A DNA stretch of 64,000 nt from Azospirillum baldaniorum (GCF_003119195.2 NZ_CP022253.1:886001-950000), one strand, 5' to 3'. Positions 29,666 through 44,183 are shown, counted from the first letter of the stretch. The notes: generated by a model from the sequence alone, not told the origin. Numbers and translations are program-made.

Positions 29666-29841
29666 CGTCACACGAATGGTTTGGGGGTGCGGCTGGTTGT
29701 CGCGTCCGGGTGGGCGTCGGGGCTGGATGCATCGATAGAAAGTTTTTCCACCGGCGCCGATACGGGTTTCTTGCTTGGCGTGGATGGTTGCGCCGTGTAA
29801 TATCCTTTCTTCAAATCACCCCCGGAGCGACCGAGCAAACC

Positions 29842-30396
29842 ATGCGGCGGGTCAAACTCGACCGAATTGACCGGCGGATTTTGCGTGACCTGCAAAATGA
29901 CGGCCGGATGACCAACGTAGAACTCGCGAGGCGTGCCGGCATCTCTGCCCCTCCGTGTTTGCGGCGTGTCCGCGCCTTGGAAGAGGCGGGCTTCATCCGC
30001 GGCTACCACGCCGACATCAATCCCGACGCGCTCGGGTTCGGTGTCACCGTGTTCGCCCAGGTCGGCCTGTCCAGCCAAGCTGAAGTGGACCTAAAGAAAT
30101 TCGAGGAACTCGTCAACTCCTGGCCCATGGTGCGTGAGTGCAACATGCTGGCCGGCGAGTATGATTTCCTGCTGAAGATCGTGGCGGAGGATTGGGACGA
30201 CTACCAGCGCTTCCTGACCACGAAGCTGACGGCGGCGCCCAACGTGTCGCATGTGAAGTCAGCCCTGTCGATCCGCACGTCGAAGCACACGCCGGGTGTG
30301 CCGATCGACGTCGACTCGCCGGACATTCCCGACTCGCTGGAGGATGACGACGAGGAGGACGAGGGCGAGTCCTCGACCCGAGTGGCGCGCCGCTGA
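29842..30396 (+). CDS. Lrp/AsnC family transcriptional regulator
   Basis: The ATG at 29842 gives 184 residues; the longer frame upstream is discarded. An N-terminal winged helix-turn-helix (TNVELARRAGISAPPCLRRV) and the RAM ligand-binding domain with AGEYDFLLKIVAEDWDDYQRFL are typical of Lrp/AsnC. About 25 residues of acidic tail (EDDDEEDEGE) are an addition to the usual 150-160-residue length. It probably binds an amino acid. It is divergent from the ELM1-like gene, and may regulate it or itself. Confidence 0.9.
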   Translation: MRRVKLDRIDRRILRDLQNDGRMTNVELARRAGISAPPCLRRVRALEEAGFIRGYHADINPDALGFGVTVFAQVGLSSQAEVDLKKFEELVNSWPMVRECNMLAGEYDFLLKIVAEDWDDYQRFLTTKLTAAPNVSHVKSALSIRTSKHTPGVPIDVDSPDIPDSLEDDDEEDEGESSTRVARR

Positions 30397-30430
30397 CGCG
30401 GCGCCGCACCGACGCGAAGCCTTTTCCAGG

Positions 30431-30474
30431 ACAGCCGGCACCGCACCCCGCGCATGGGATGTGGTGCCGGCTGT
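30431..30474 (+). terminator. long hairpin downstream of the lrp-type gene
   Basis: A perfect 12-base-pair stem (ACAGCCGGCACC / GGTGCCGGCTGT) encloses a 20-base loop and is followed by a short T-containing stretch. It probably ends the regulator transcript. Confidence 0.65.
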
Positions 30475-30632
30475 TCGCGTTTCGGGAGCGCGGCCCTCGC
30501 GCAACTTTGTGACACCGAGCGTTTCCAAAAATGGATTCCTGCCCGTCTTCGCACGTGCGATGCTTCCACACGGCGAAGGTGCTAAACTTGCGCGCAACCG
30601 ACTCCGCCGATTTTGCCCGTGACCGGGAGACG

Positions 30633-31547
30633 ATGATGGCCTCACCCCGCCGCCGTGCCCTTCCGCCGCGCCTCCTCCTGCCGACGCTGGCGCTCGCCGC
30701 CGCCTTGGCCCTGCCGCCCCTGCTCGCCTCCCCGCCGGCCGTGGCGGCCACGCCGGGCGTTCATGCGGAGGAGATCGTCCGCTTCCCCTCGCTCGATGCC
30801 GACCTGACCAGCGGCGCCCCGACGGCCCTGACCGGTCGCTTCCTGCGTCCCAAGGCCGACGGCCCCTATCCCACCGTCGTCCTGCTGCACGGCTGCAGCG
30901 GCCTCTACGCCAACACCGGGCGGGTGTCGGCCCGGCACATCGACTGGGCGCTGACGCTGCGCGAGCAGGGCTACGCGGTGCTGATGGTGGACAGTTTCGG
31001 CCCGCGCGGCGTGGCGGAGGTCTGCACGGTCAAGGACCGCCCCGTCCGGGCGACGGAGGAGCGCAAGCGCGACGCCTGGGCGGCGCTGGCCTATCTGCGC
31101 GCGCGCAGCGACGTCGACAGCGACCGGATCGCCCTGATGGGCTGGTCGCAGGGGGCGGGCACGGTGCTGGCCGCCTATGGGCCGGGCGGGCAGGGGAACG
31201 GTTTCCGTGCCGCCATCGCCTTTTATCCCGGTTGCCGGACGCCGCTGGGCGACGCCGATTGGCAGCCGGAAGGGCCGTTGCTGCTGCTGCTGGGCGGCAA
31301 GGACGAATGGACCCCGGCCGAGCGCTGCCTGGAACTGGCGAGCCGCGAGCCGGTGAAGGAGCGCACCGAGGTGGTGGTCTATCCCGACGCCCATCACGGC
31401 TTCGACTCCCCCCATTCGCCGCTGCGCAAGCGCCGCAATCTGGCGACCGCCCCGGCCGGCGAGGCGATGGTCGGCACCGACGAGTCCGCCCGCAAGGATG
31501 CCATCGAACGGGTCACCGCCTTCCTGGCGGAGCGGCTGCGGGGGTAG
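30633..31547 (+). CDS. secreted dienelactone hydrolase-like alpha/beta hydrolase
   Basis: The ATG at 30633 (304 residues) or the adjacent one at 30636 follows GGGAGA. A signal peptide (RRR then a long hydrophobic core, ending AVAA) exports the enzyme. The catalytic triad is Ser in MGWSQGAG near residue 173, Asp in LGGKDEW near 225 and His in DAHHGFD near 254. HGCSGLY near 88 is the oxyanion turn. Classical dienelactone hydrolases use Cys; the Ser here points to a general esterase. The substrate is unknown. A palindrome overlaps the stop. Confidence 0.82.
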   Translation: MMASPRRRALPPRLLLPTLALAAALALPPLLASPPAVAATPGVHAEEIVRFPSLDADLTSGAPTALTGRFLRPKADGPYPTVVLLHGCSGLYANTGRVSARHIDWALTLREQGYAVLMVDSFGPRGVAEVCTVKDRPVRATEERKRDAWAALAYLRARSDVDSDRIALMGWSQGAGTVLAAYGPGGQGNGFRAAIAFYPGCRTPLGDADWQPEGPLLLLLGGKDEWTPAERCLELASREPVKERTEVVVYPDAHHGFDSPHSPLRKRRNLATAPAGEAMVGTDESARKDAIERVTAFLAERLRG

Positions 31548-31593
31548 AGCGGATCGCGTAAAATCGGAATCGGTTTGAAGCGTGGATCCGCTC
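31547..31593. repeat. palindromic intergenic element (GAGCGGATC arms)
   Basis: GAGCGGATC (31547-31555) and GATCCGCTC (31585-31593) are perfect inverted arms around 29 bases. The left arm covers the last base of the hydrolase stop. The look is that of a short dispersed palindrome; no second copy was noticed here. Confidence 0.5.
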
Positions 31594-31678
31594 GCTATCA
31601 AAGGGCTGGAGTTTCGTGTGTTTCTCAATCAAACGCACGAAACTCACGCGTGGCCGGCTTCATCAGGATCTGCACCTT

Positions 31679-32743
31679 ATGCGCATCAGTCGTCGAAACC
31701 TTCTCCTGGCCGGTGCGACCTTTCCCCTTCTCACGTCCTGCGCAAGTGACATCATAGAGCTTCGCGAGCGCCCCGTTTCTGCGCTTGCGGAGGAGTTGGA
31801 CGTCTGCTCGGCGACCTACGCCACGTTGCAATCCGGCATCCCTGCGGCCCCAGTGGCACTTTCAGGATGCGGCGAGAACACCACGCGGGCCGACACCATC
31901 TTTCAGGCGGCTTCGCTCACCAAACCCGTCGTAGCGTTTGCAGCGCTGCAACTGGTCCTCGACGGCCGGCTGGACCTCGATGCCCCGGCGTCTCACTACC
32001 TGCCCGCCGGGTACAAGCACTTTCACAGCGTGCTGGCCCGATCACCCGGCGACCCCCATGACGTCATGCCCGGAAATGCGCTCAGTCGAATTTCCGTGGC
32101 CCAGCTGCTCAATCACACCTCCGGGCTTCCGAACTGGTCCAGTGAAACGCTCTCTTTCGAGTCCGAGCCGGGTGAGCGTTGGGGGTACTCCGGCGAGGGC
32201 TTCGTCATTCTGCAGGCTGTGATCGAGGCCATCACGAACACGGAACTCTCAGCCTATCTCGATGAGAACGTGTTCGGGACGCTTGGCATGGCCAGCACCA
32301 GCCTGATCTGGCGCGACGCCTTCGCGGAGCGCGCGGTCGTCGGCACCACGGCCTTCGGCTTCAAGCGGCAAGTCCGGTTCAAAAGCGCTGTGGCCGCCGC
32401 ATCGCTGTACACCACGGCGGCCGACTATGCGAGGTTCATGTCGGCGCTGCTGACCAATGATCGGCTCTTGTCACTGGTGCTCGCAAAGCCGGTGGAGGTA
32501 GACCGCGAGCTTGGACTCGCCTGGGGTCTCGGCTGGGGAATCGAACGCGCACCGGGCGGCCCTTACATCTGGCAATGGGGCAACAACCCTGGATTCCGTG
32601 CCTTTGCCATGGCCTCCGTCCTGTCCAAGGACGGATTCGTCATCCTGACGAACAGTGACCACGGCCTGCCACTCGCCGCCTCCGTCGCGCGATCGGTCCT
32701 TCCTGGGGAGCACAACGCATTCCGGTTCCCCTGGGTTGCCTAG
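31679..32743 (+). CDS. lipoprotein serine hydrolase, beta-lactamase class C / PBP-like
   Basis: The ATG at 31679 (354 residues) follows AGGA and starts a lipoprotein signal MRISRRNLLLAG...LLTSCAS with a twin-arginine and a lipobox Cys at about residue 21. The active-site motif SLTK lies near residue 78. HTSGLPNW near 146 and a Tyr motif YSGEG (normally YxN) near 170 fit class C-like esterases and PBP-type hydrolases rather than a true cephalosporinase. Codon use looks less GC-biased than in neighbours, which suggests acquisition. Antibiotic resistance should not be assumed. Confidence 0.82.
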   Translation: MRISRRNLLLAGATFPLLTSCASDIIELRERPVSALAEELDVCSATYATLQSGIPAAPVALSGCGENTTRADTIFQAASLTKPVVAFAALQLVLDGRLDLDAPASHYLPAGYKHFHSVLARSPGDPHDVMPGNALSRISVAQLLNHTSGLPNWSSETLSFESEPGERWGYSGEGFVILQAVIEAITNTELSAYLDENVFGTLGMASTSLIWRDAFAERAVVGTTAFGFKRQVRFKSAVAAASLYTTAADYARFMSALLTNDRLLSLVLAKPVEVDRELGLAWGLGWGIERAPGGPYIWQWGNNPGFRAFAMASVLSKDGFVILTNSDHGLPLAASVARSVLPGEHNAFRFPWVA

Positions 32744-32767
32744 ATGTTCAGTCCCAGGGATGAAAAG

Positions 32768-32802
32768 AAACGCCCCGCACCGGCTGTCGGTGCGAGGCGT
32801 TT
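32768..32802. terminator. bidirectional hairpin terminator between serine hydrolase and greA
   Basis: AAACGCC/GGCGTTT and GCACCG/CGGTGC pair in a two-part stem around a GCTGT loop. A-rich and T-rich flanks allow it to work for both convergent genes. Confidence 0.75.
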
Positions 32803-32869
32803 CATTTCGGCTCGCGGTCGGTGGCGGGGCGGTGTCTTGCGAACCGGCCCCTGAAGCTTGAACCCGCGC

Positions 32870-33343
32870 TTACTTGAAGGCGACGGTGACGATCTCGTAG
32901 ACCTTGGAGCCGCCCGGCGTGGAGACTTCCACGCTGTCGCCGACCGACTTGTTGATCAGCGCGCGGGCCAGCGGCGCCTGGATCGACAGCATGCCGTTCT
33001 TGATGTCGCTCTCGTCCTGGCCGACGATCTGGTAGGTGATCTCTTCGTCGGTGTCCTCGTCCGCGAGCGTGACGGTGGCGCCGAACTTCACCGAACTGCC
33101 GGACAGCTTCGTCGGGTCGATGACCTCGGCGCGGCTGATCTTGTCCTCCAGCTCCGCGACGCGGCCCTCGATGAAGCTCTGGCGTTCACGCGCGGCGGTG
33201 TATTCGGCGTTCTCCGACAGGTCCCCGTGCTCACGCGCCTCGGCGATCGCCTTGATGACGTTGGGCCGTTCGACAGTCTTGAGGTGCTTCAACTCCTCTT
33301 GCAGGCGGTTGTATCCCGCCGCAGTCATTGGAACTTTTTCCAT
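32870..33343 (-). CDS. greA: transcription elongation factor GreA
   Basis: This 157-residue protein has the GreA/GreB coiled coil with its acidic tip ([21 protein letters not shown], Asp-Leu-Ser-Glu-Asn-Ala-Glu) and the FKBP-like C-terminal domain (SPLAR-type segment here [18 protein letters not shown]). It rescues backtracked RNA polymerase by stimulating transcript cleavage. It lies 82 bases downstream of carB on the same strand, an order often seen in alphaproteobacteria, and probably shares its transcript. Confidence 0.96.
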   Translation of the reverse strand: MEKVPMTAAGYNRLQEELKHLKTVERPNVIKAIAEAREHGDLSENAEYTAARERQSFIEGRVAELEDKISRAEVIDPTKLSGSSVKFGATVTLADEDTDEEITYQIVGQDESDIKNGMLSIQAPLARALINKSVGDSVEVSTPGGSKVYEIVTVAFK

Positions 33344-33425
33344 CGTTCAATCCATCACCATGCCGACGCAGCGCCCTGGGAAAGCTACGGCGCGGCGGAG
33401 GAGGTCCGCCGCGCCGTAAACCGTC

Positions 33426-36677
<3,252 letters not shown>

Positions 36678-37007
36678 GGGTCCGCTTCTCGACGTTCGTG
36701 CAGCAAAAGCCCCCTCGCGCCATTGGCCCCTTTCGGAGCGCGGGTGTGAGAGGGCACGGATCAATATGTCGTTGCGAGGCCCCTTTATAGGGAACAAGGC
36801 GGCGCGGGGGAAGGGGTGGGATGATGCGCGGGCCACATGTCTGAAACATCGCCAGCGGGCGGCGAGGCAAGGCTTGAACCCGCGCCGAAAGGGCGTCATC
36901 AATCGGGGTGCGCTGGAAACCCGGCGTTTCCGATCTTCACCAGCGGGAGAAGCCCGCACACCCGTCCTGACCGCCGCCCATGACGGCCTTGGAGTTCGCA
37001 CCCGACG
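36678..37007. other. divergent intergenic region carB / PAS gene
   Basis: These 330 bases separate the carB start from the divergent PAS-domain gene and must hold both promoters and a long carB leader. A near-palindrome CCCTATAAAGGG (minus strand, about 36779-36790) and ATGTCTGAAACAT (about 36837-36849) stand out. I see no convincing -35/-10 pair and no coding potential. Confidence 0.5.
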
Positions 37008-37832
37008 ATGACCCACGCTTTCGCCAAGGACAGCCGCGCCTGCGCCGCCTGCGTTTCGTGGGGGGGCGACCGCGCCCTGTCGGACGACAACACGCTCGTC
37101 CATGTCGACCGCTACAGCGCGGAGGGGGAGTGCCGGACGGCGACCAGCCAGGATTACCGGAAGGTCACGCGCTCCTACCACACCTGCCCGACCTGGGCGC
37201 CGCTGCCAATGCTGAAGAAACACGGCGGCCGGCCGGAGCGCCAGCCGGTCTTCGCCAGCCGCCCGGCGCCCGCCCTTGCCGCCGTCAAGCCGGTGCCCGA
37301 GGCCGTAGCGGCCGCGCCGGTGCGCGTGGTGGTTGCCGCCGCCCCAGCCGTTCCGCCGCCGCCCCCCGCACCGCCGGTCTGCCGGTCGGAGCCGCTCGAC
37401 CTCGACCAGATCCCGCAGATCGCCAGCCTGCTCTACGTCCACTGGCGACGCGTCCTCCGCGGGCGTCCGATGCCGGAAGCGCGTGACATCGACACCGCGC
37501 AGATCCGCGAATGCGTGCCGCGCCTGTGCCTGATGGAGCCGCTGCGCGGCGGCGAGGATTTCCTCTACCGCGCCTGCGGGCGGGCGGTGCAGCGCCGGAT
37601 CGGGCAGCGCGCGGTGCCGCGCCCGGTCAGCGACTGCCACCCCGCCGAGGCGGCGGCGCGCTTCAACGCCGATCTGCGCGCCTGCCTGGAGACGGGGGAA
37701 CCGCGTGGCCTTCTGGTGCGCGACGACCCGATGCTGCCGGGCGCGCGCTTCGTCGAACTGCTGCTGCCGCTGTCCGACGAGGACGGCCGCCCGGCCCGCG
37801 TGCTGGCCTTCCGGCACGTGCCGGGGGGCTGA
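37008..37832 (+). CDS. PAS-domain protein with Cys-rich N-terminus
   Basis: This 274-residue protein has an N-terminal 70-residue region with several Cys (CAAC, GEC, HTC) that might bind a metal. An Ala/Pro-rich linker (75-125) follows, then a C-terminal PAS_5-type domain (about 130-270) with [30 protein letters not shown] and [14 protein letters not shown] features. No output domain is attached, so it is probably a stand-alone sensor or adaptor. The next gene starts 11 bases after its stop with its own ribosome site. Confidence 0.7.
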   Translation: MTHAFAKDSRACAACVSWGGDRALSDDNTLVHVDRYSAEGECRTATSQDYRKVTRSYHTCPTWAPLPMLKKHGGRPERQPVFASRPAPALAAVKPVPEAVAAAPVRVVVAAAPAVPPPPPAPPVCRSEPLDLDQIPQIASLLYVHWRRVLRGRPMPEARDIDTAQIRECVPRLCLMEPLRGGEDFLYRACGRAVQRRIGQRAVPRPVSDCHPAEAAARFNADLRACLETGEPRGLLVRDDPMLPGARFVELLLPLSDEDGRPARVLAFRHVPGG

Positions 37833-37843
37833 CGGAGGCCGCG

Positions 37844-38245
37844 GTGCCCTGGAGCGCGCAGCCCCCGCCAGAACCCCCGCCGGAGTCTCCGGTGCCAGCG
37901 CCCGGCGGTGCCAGGCCGGCCGGCGGCGCCGACATGGTGGGGGTCTGGCCGTCCACCGTCTGGATCGTCGTCGGCACGCTCTTCTATCTGGAACACCCGC
38001 AGAGCTTCGCCGGCTGGAAGGGTGCGCTCTATTATGTGGTTGGCACCGCCGTCGTGGCGCTGGTGATCGGCCTCGTCAGCCTGAACCTGCGCCGCGCCGT
38101 CGCCGGCATGCTGGCCGAGGTGTTTCCCCGCCGCGACCGCTTCACCGACCTCGTGAGCCTGATGCTGCGGCTGATGCTGGCCACGGCGGAGGGCATGCTG
38201 GTGGCCCTGTTCGCCCGCTGGACGCTGGGCGGGCTGGGAGGGTGA
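37844..38245 (+). CDS. small membrane protein, unknown function
   Basis: The GTG at 37844 sits 5 bases after a strong GGAGG and gives 133 residues; an ATG at 37934 gives a 103-residue form. After a proline-rich N-terminus there are three hydrophobic helices ([43 protein letters not shown]). I do not recognise the family. It is probably translated from the same transcript as the PAS gene. The reading frame is convincing because of its membrane pattern and start site. Confidence 0.65.
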   Translation: MPWSAQPPPEPPPESPVPAPGGARPAGGADMVGVWPSTVWIVVGTLFYLEHPQSFAGWKGALYYVVGTAVVALVIGLVSLNLRRAVAGMLAEVFPRRDRFTDLVSLMLRLMLATAEGMLVALFARWTLGGLGG

Positions 38246-38317
38246 TCCTTCGCCAACCAATCGGCGCTACACTGGACGTCCCGGGACCGGTCGTCCCGGG
38301 GGATCACATGTGACATC

Positions 38318-38457
38318 CCCTCTCCCGTCCCGGGAGAGGGAAGGGGCCCAGGCAAAGCGTGGGAAGGGTGAGGGTGATGCCAAGAAGCAGCGCCTTGATC
38401 CTCGTGCGACCCTCACCCGCCCGCTGCGCGGGCACCCTCTCCCGGGACGGGAGAGGG
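38318..38457. repeat. long palindromic intergenic element (family B)
   Basis: Two 23-base sequences (38318-38340 and 38435-38457), each CCCTCTCCCG...GGGAGAGGG, are exact reverse complements of each other and each folds on itself. Between them GGGTGAGGGT and ACCCTCACCC also pair. The 140-base unit lies between two genes in the same direction. It resembles dispersed GC-rich repeats (REP/MITE-like); its core reappears at 20648-20681. Confidence 0.8.
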
Positions 38458-38493
38458 GGTTGAACGCCAAATACGATAGCCGTGGGAGGGGCC

Positions 38494-39222
38494 ATGCAGA
38501 ACCTGTCCGCCTACTGGTCGCCGGCTGAACTGGCCGTCAACGGCGTCATCCTGCTGCATCTGGTCGGGGCGCTGGGGCTCGGCATCCTGATGGGGTACGA
38601 GCGCTCCTTCCACGGGCGGGCGGCGGGGATGCGCACCTACGCGCTGGTCTGCCTCGCCTCGACGGCACTGACCGTCGTCAACGCCTATCCCGGCCTGTGG
38701 TACGGCGGTATCGGGAGCGGAACCGGCGGGGGCGGCGACCCGACGCGGGTCATCCAGGGCATCGTGACCGGCATCGGCTTCCTCGGCGCCGGGGTCATCA
38801 TGCGGGAGGGCTTCTCCATCCGCGGCCTGTCCACCGCGGCGTCGATCTGGACGGCGGCGGCGATCGGGGTGACCGTCGGGCTGGGCTTCTACGCCGCGGC
38901 CATCGGCTTGGCCTTTTTGGTCATTCTGGTGATGAGCGCCTTCCGCCGGCTGGAGGCGGTCCTGCCCCACCACACGGTGGTCCAGGTGATGCTGGTCTTC
39001 GAGCGCGATCAGGCGCCCCCCGCGGAGGTGCTTCGTGTCAAGGCGCTGGAGCACGGCTACGAGATCGTGTCCTGGGCCTTCCACCTGCGCAACGGCAGCG
39101 GCCACCTGGAGTACCAGCTCACGCTCCAGGCCAACGGCACGCCGGACCCGATGGAGCTGATCGACAAGCTGGCCCGCACCAGCCGGGTGGTGGAGTTCCG
39201 CCTGTCGCCGTCGCGCATGTGA
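38494..39222 (+). CDS. MgtC/SapB family membrane protein
   Basis: The ATG at 38494, after GGGAGGGG, gives 242 residues. The N-terminal 140 residues hold four or five helices with the family landmarks GILMGYERSFHGRAAGMRTYALVC and GFLGAGVIM. The C-terminal 85 residues form an ACT-like soluble domain (HHTVVQVMLVFERDQAPPAEV). MgtC-type proteins modulate magnesium homeostasis and F-type ATPase in virulence models; here the role is inferred only from family. It is convergent with the DinB-like gene. Confidence 0.88.
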   Translation: MQNLSAYWSPAELAVNGVILLHLVGALGLGILMGYERSFHGRAAGMRTYALVCLASTALTVVNAYPGLWYGGIGSGTGGGGDPTRVIQGIVTGIGFLGAGVIMREGFSIRGLSTAASIWTAAAIGVTVGLGFYAAAIGLAFLVILVMSAFRRLEAVLPHHTVVQVMLVFERDQAPPAEVLRVKALEHGYEIVSWAFHLRNGSGHLEYQLTLQANGTPDPMELIDKLARTSRVVEFRLSPSRM

Positions 39223-39247
39223 GGACGGTGTAAGGAGCCCGGCGCGC

Positions 39248-39739
39248 CTACTTGTCCAACAGGAAATAGGCGAAGTCGATGCTGGGCGCGGCCAGACCGA
39301 ACTGCGTCAGCAGCGTGTGCGCCTGCCCGCGGTGGTGGGTCTGGTGGTTGAAGACATGGGCCAGCACCGCGGAAAAGGGCATGGTGAAGGCCTGCCTGGC
39401 CAGCGAGCGGTAGTGGAGGTCCGCGGCGAAGCGCGCCTCCTCCTGCTCCGCCACGACGCGGATGAGGCGCTCGTCCTCCGCCTCGCGGGCGGCGCGCAGA
39501 TCGTCGAAGCCGTCATAGAGGATCTCGTCGAGGGCGAAGGGCGTCGGCCCGTCGCCCTCGATGCGGCGCAGCCACACCCGGTCGGCCACCAGGATGTGGT
39601 TCAGCGTTCCCCGCACCGAGCGGAAGAAGGCGCTGCGGTCCTCGCGGTATTGGGCGTCCGACAGCTCGGCCGCCACCGCGTAGAGGCGGCGGTTGGCCCA
39701 GCGGTTGTAGCGCGCGAACCGTTCGAAATGCGCCTTCAT
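39248..39739 (-). CDS. DinB-family protein
   Basis: This 163-residue protein fits the DinB four-helix fold. The metal-binding His set is in LNHILVADRVW near residue 47 and VFNHQTHHRGQAH near 130. Members are thiol-dependent or metal-dependent transferases, or stress proteins of unclear role. It lies 17 bases downstream of the ftsK-like gene and is probably the last gene of the PAS-ftsK-dinB operon. Confidence 0.85.
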   Translation of the reverse strand: MKAHFERFARYNRWANRRLYAVAAELSDAQYREDRSAFFRSVRGTLNHILVADRVWLRRIEGDGPTPFALDEILYDGFDDLRAAREAEDERLIRVVAEQEEARFAADLHYRSLARQAFTMPFSAVLAHVFNHQTHHRGQAHTLLTQFGLAAPSIDFAYFLLDK

Positions 39740-39756
39740 CGCCCTCTCCCCTGTTC

Positions 39757-41807
<2,051 letters not shown>

Positions 41808-41811
<4 letters not shown>

Positions 41812-42551
41812 GCCGGGGCTCCCGGTTTCTGTTCGGTGGAGAAGGACTTGCCGTCTTCGGCGTCGTCGGGGGTGTCGTTGTCGGCTTCGGCCACGGCGTC
41901 CGCGATTCCGTCCGGTTCGCCGTCGGATTCGGCGTCCTCGCCCGCAAGGGCCTCAGGGGCGGAAGCCGGTGTGCCGTCCACATCCGGTTCGCCTCGGTCC
42001 GGTTCGCCTCCGTCCGGTTCATCGTCATCCGGCACGTCGACGTCCAACTCGGCCTCCTCGTCCGCCTCCTCATCCACCGCGGCGGGGATGAGCGCGGCGC
42101 AGGGCGGTTCGTCCGGCGGCAGTTCGTAGGCGGCGACCAGGATCTTGTCGATGGTTTCGCCGTCGCTGGACATCGGCAGCGCCAGCCGCTCCCAGGTCCG
42201 CATGACTCCGCTGAAATCGGCGGTGTAGACACGGGCGACCGGCAGCCGTTCGCGCAGGAGCGAGGCGTATTCGGGGCGCAGGATCGCCCGCTGCTCCTCC
42301 GGCAGATCGTCCAGCGTGGCGCCCAGGCGCGAATGCCCGAAGGCCGCGGCGAGCGACTGGCCGTAATAGGAATAAACGAAGTCATCGTCTCCGATGACCT
42401 CGAAAATCACAATATTATCTTTCCACGGCCGCAGATCGGCCGGGGCGACGGTGCTGGACACCGGCGGCTTCCCGCCGATGCATTTGGTGAGCCAGAAGTC
42501 AAGCAGGCCGCTCAGGTGCGGCGTCGCCAGCTCGGTTCTTTCCTTGATCAT
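41808..42551 (-). CDS. PAS-domain protein with acidic C-terminal tail
   Basis: This 247-residue protein has a PAS_5-type domain in its first 140 residues ([63 protein letters not shown]). About 100 residues of low-complexity Asp/Glu-rich tail follow. The domain is shared with the PAS gene at 37008. It overlaps the ftsK-like gene by ATGA and is the first gene of that operon. A strong acidic tail is also seen in the linker of the ftsK product. A sensory adaptor is inferred. Confidence 0.75.
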
Positions 42552-42807
42552 GGATTGGGCGCGGAATGTCTCGGGCGGCGCCCCGCGGGGCTACCCCCTG
42601 GAGCTTTCATGGACCGCCGGAACCATACCCGGAAGGGACGGGCAGGCGCAACCGCAAGGGCGACGTCGCTTAAGGGCCTTGCAAGGATTCGCGGGCGGGT
42701 GTGTCCGTTGGTCCCGATCCTCTCTGTGCGCGGGCGTCATGTCATAAGATGTTTCAGTAAATAAACTTTCTGAATTCAGTCGATAATTCATATTCTAAGG
42801 ACTTTTC
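42552..42807. other. divergent gap with AT-rich right half
   Basis: From about 42720 the base composition turns sharply AT-rich, unlike the rest of the window. It contains the palindrome CTGAATTCAG (42771-42780) and several TATTCT/TAATTC-like hexamers. It should hold the promoter of the plus-strand unit that follows and that of the PAS-ftsK operon. No ORF before 42808. Confidence 0.5.
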
Positions 42808-42906
42808 ATGGAATCATACGTTAATATGCCAAGGCAAATTCAGCAGATGATCATAAAAGATAATAATGAATCATGCAGTTGTACTCTTTATAAAAATGAT
42901 TCTTAG
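42808..42906 (+). CDS. possible 32-residue small protein or leader peptide
   Basis: ATG at 42808 follows AAGGA at ideal spacing (6 bases) and opens a 32-codon frame ending TAG. The peptide starts MESYVNMPRQ and has Cys-Ser-Cys near its end. It lies in an AT-rich patch 86 bases upstream of the first unknown paralogue, in the same direction. No similarity known to me. It could be a real small protein, a leader or a decayed remnant; there is no codon-bias support because of the low GC. Confidence 0.4.
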   Translation: MESYVNMPRQIQQMIIKDNNESCSCTLYKNDS

Positions 42907-42992
42907 CGGTTGATTGCTTTCTCTCTTGGTGATACAAAATTCTTGTCGCGATTGCTGTGCTGCAGTCGGGCCACAAAACAAAGGAGGAAGCG

Positions 42993-44183
42993 GTGTCAAC
43001 TTTTCTCGATCTCCAAAATGGCTTCTATAACGGTTTGTGCCAGGGTCTTGGCCTGTCGCAGGACACGTTCCAAATTCTTCAGCCGTTGCCGCCGCTTGTG
43101 GCCAACAACAACACTTTGCTATGGGATTACTTCAACAACATCCCGCCGCTGTCGCTGACGCAGAATTACATCGCGAGCGGCGGCAACCAGTTCTTCTCCA
43201 ATTACAAGGGCATCATCAGTTCGCTGATCGCGCCGCCGAACACCTTCGAGCCGGACATCGGGCCGGACAACTACAGGGCCTGGAAGAGCTACATCGCCAG
43301 CATCGTGCCCACGCCGGCGGCCAACCAGCTGCCCAGCACCTTCTTCCAGTGGGCGATGATCAACGCGCCGTCGGTGGCGAATATCGGTGCGCAGGACCTG
43401 TCGGCGATGCTGCTGGAGACCGTCAGCGCCGCCAGCCTTGCGCTGATGCCCTACACCAGCGTGCCGTTCCAGACGCCGCCGGCCCCGCCGCCGGATTGGA
43501 ACGCCGGCTATGCGGTGCTTGCCCAGCAGCTGTCGCAGGCCCCGTCCCGCTCGTTCACCTTCTCCAGCTCGACCATGAACAGCAATGTGTCGAGCAGCTG
43601 GTCGAAGGGCGGCAATTCGGGCTTCTTCGGCCTGTGGGGCGGCAGCAGCTCGACCTCTTCCCAGAGCACGAAATTCGCCTCCAGCAACGTGCAGATCACC
43701 AAGGCGACCTTCCGGCACGTCCTGACCTTCGCCGCGTCGCCGGGCAACTGGTACAGCTCCTCGGCGATGGGTCTCGCCTATTCCAGCTCCGATTCGCCGC
43801 CGTGGAAGAAGGGGGCGCTCCCCAGCTGGAAGACGGTGTTCGACCCGTCGACCGGCACGACCACCCGGTTCATGGTCAACCTGATCGTGGCCGACACGAT
43901 GTACATCGAGGTCACGTCGGACGCCAAGTTCGATGCCAACGACCAGAGCGTCATCAACAGCAACAAGTCGTCCGGCCTGTGGCCGTTCTACACCAGCGGG
44001 TCGGGCAGCGGCTCCTCGACGTCGGTGTCCTTCAACCAGAACGGCAACATGACCGTCACCATCACCAGCGAACCCGGGGTTCCGATCGTCCTGGGCGGCA
44101 ACGTCCTGCCGGTCCAGACCTATCTGGGCCATTCGACCGCCGCCCTGAAGGCCGTGTCGGACAAGACGCTGGCCCTGGCCTGA
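42993..44183 (+). CDS. unknown protein, first of a paralogous pair
   Basis: I start it at the GTG at 42993, which has the near-perfect AAAGGAGG five bases upstream (396 residues). I do not recognise the family. No signal peptide or membrane helix is seen. Blocks shared with the next gene: LQPLPP near the N-terminus, IGPDNYRAWKSYIA, QLPSTFFQWAMINAPSVANIGAQDL, SRSFTFSSS, SSWSKGG and the C-terminal VPIVLGGNVLPVQTYLG. The centre is Ser/Thr/Gly-rich and the second half looks beta-rich. A terminator hairpin follows. Confidence 0.75.
   Translation: MSTFLDLQNGFYNGLCQGLGLSQDTFQILQPLPPLVANNNTLLWDYFNNIPPLSLTQNYIASGGNQFFSNYKGIISSLIAPPNTFEPDIGPDNYRAWKSYIASIVPTPAANQLPSTFFQWAMINAPSVANIGAQDLSAMLLETVSAASLALMPYTSVPFQTPPAPPPDWNAGYAVLAQQLSQAPSRSFTFSSSTMNSNVSSSWSKGGNSGFFGLWGGSSSTSSQSTKFASSNVQITKATFRHVLTFAASPGNWYSSSAMGLAYSSSDSPPWKKGALPSWKTVFDPSTGTTTRFMVNLIVADTMYIEVTSDAKFDANDQSVINSNKSSGLWPFYTSGSGSGSSTSVSFNQNGNMTVTITSEPGVPIVLGGNVLPVQTYLGHSTAALKAVSDKTLALA

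Noticed and set aside
31679..32743. Calling the serine hydrolase a beta-lactamase resistance gene
   Set aside because: The YxN motif is altered and many such proteins are esterases or PBP-like; resistance cannot be read from sequence.
36678..37817. Open frame extending carB upstream by 380 codons
   Set aside because: The extension is antisense to the PAS-domain gene. The CarB family starts at MPKRTD, where the ATG at 36677 fits.
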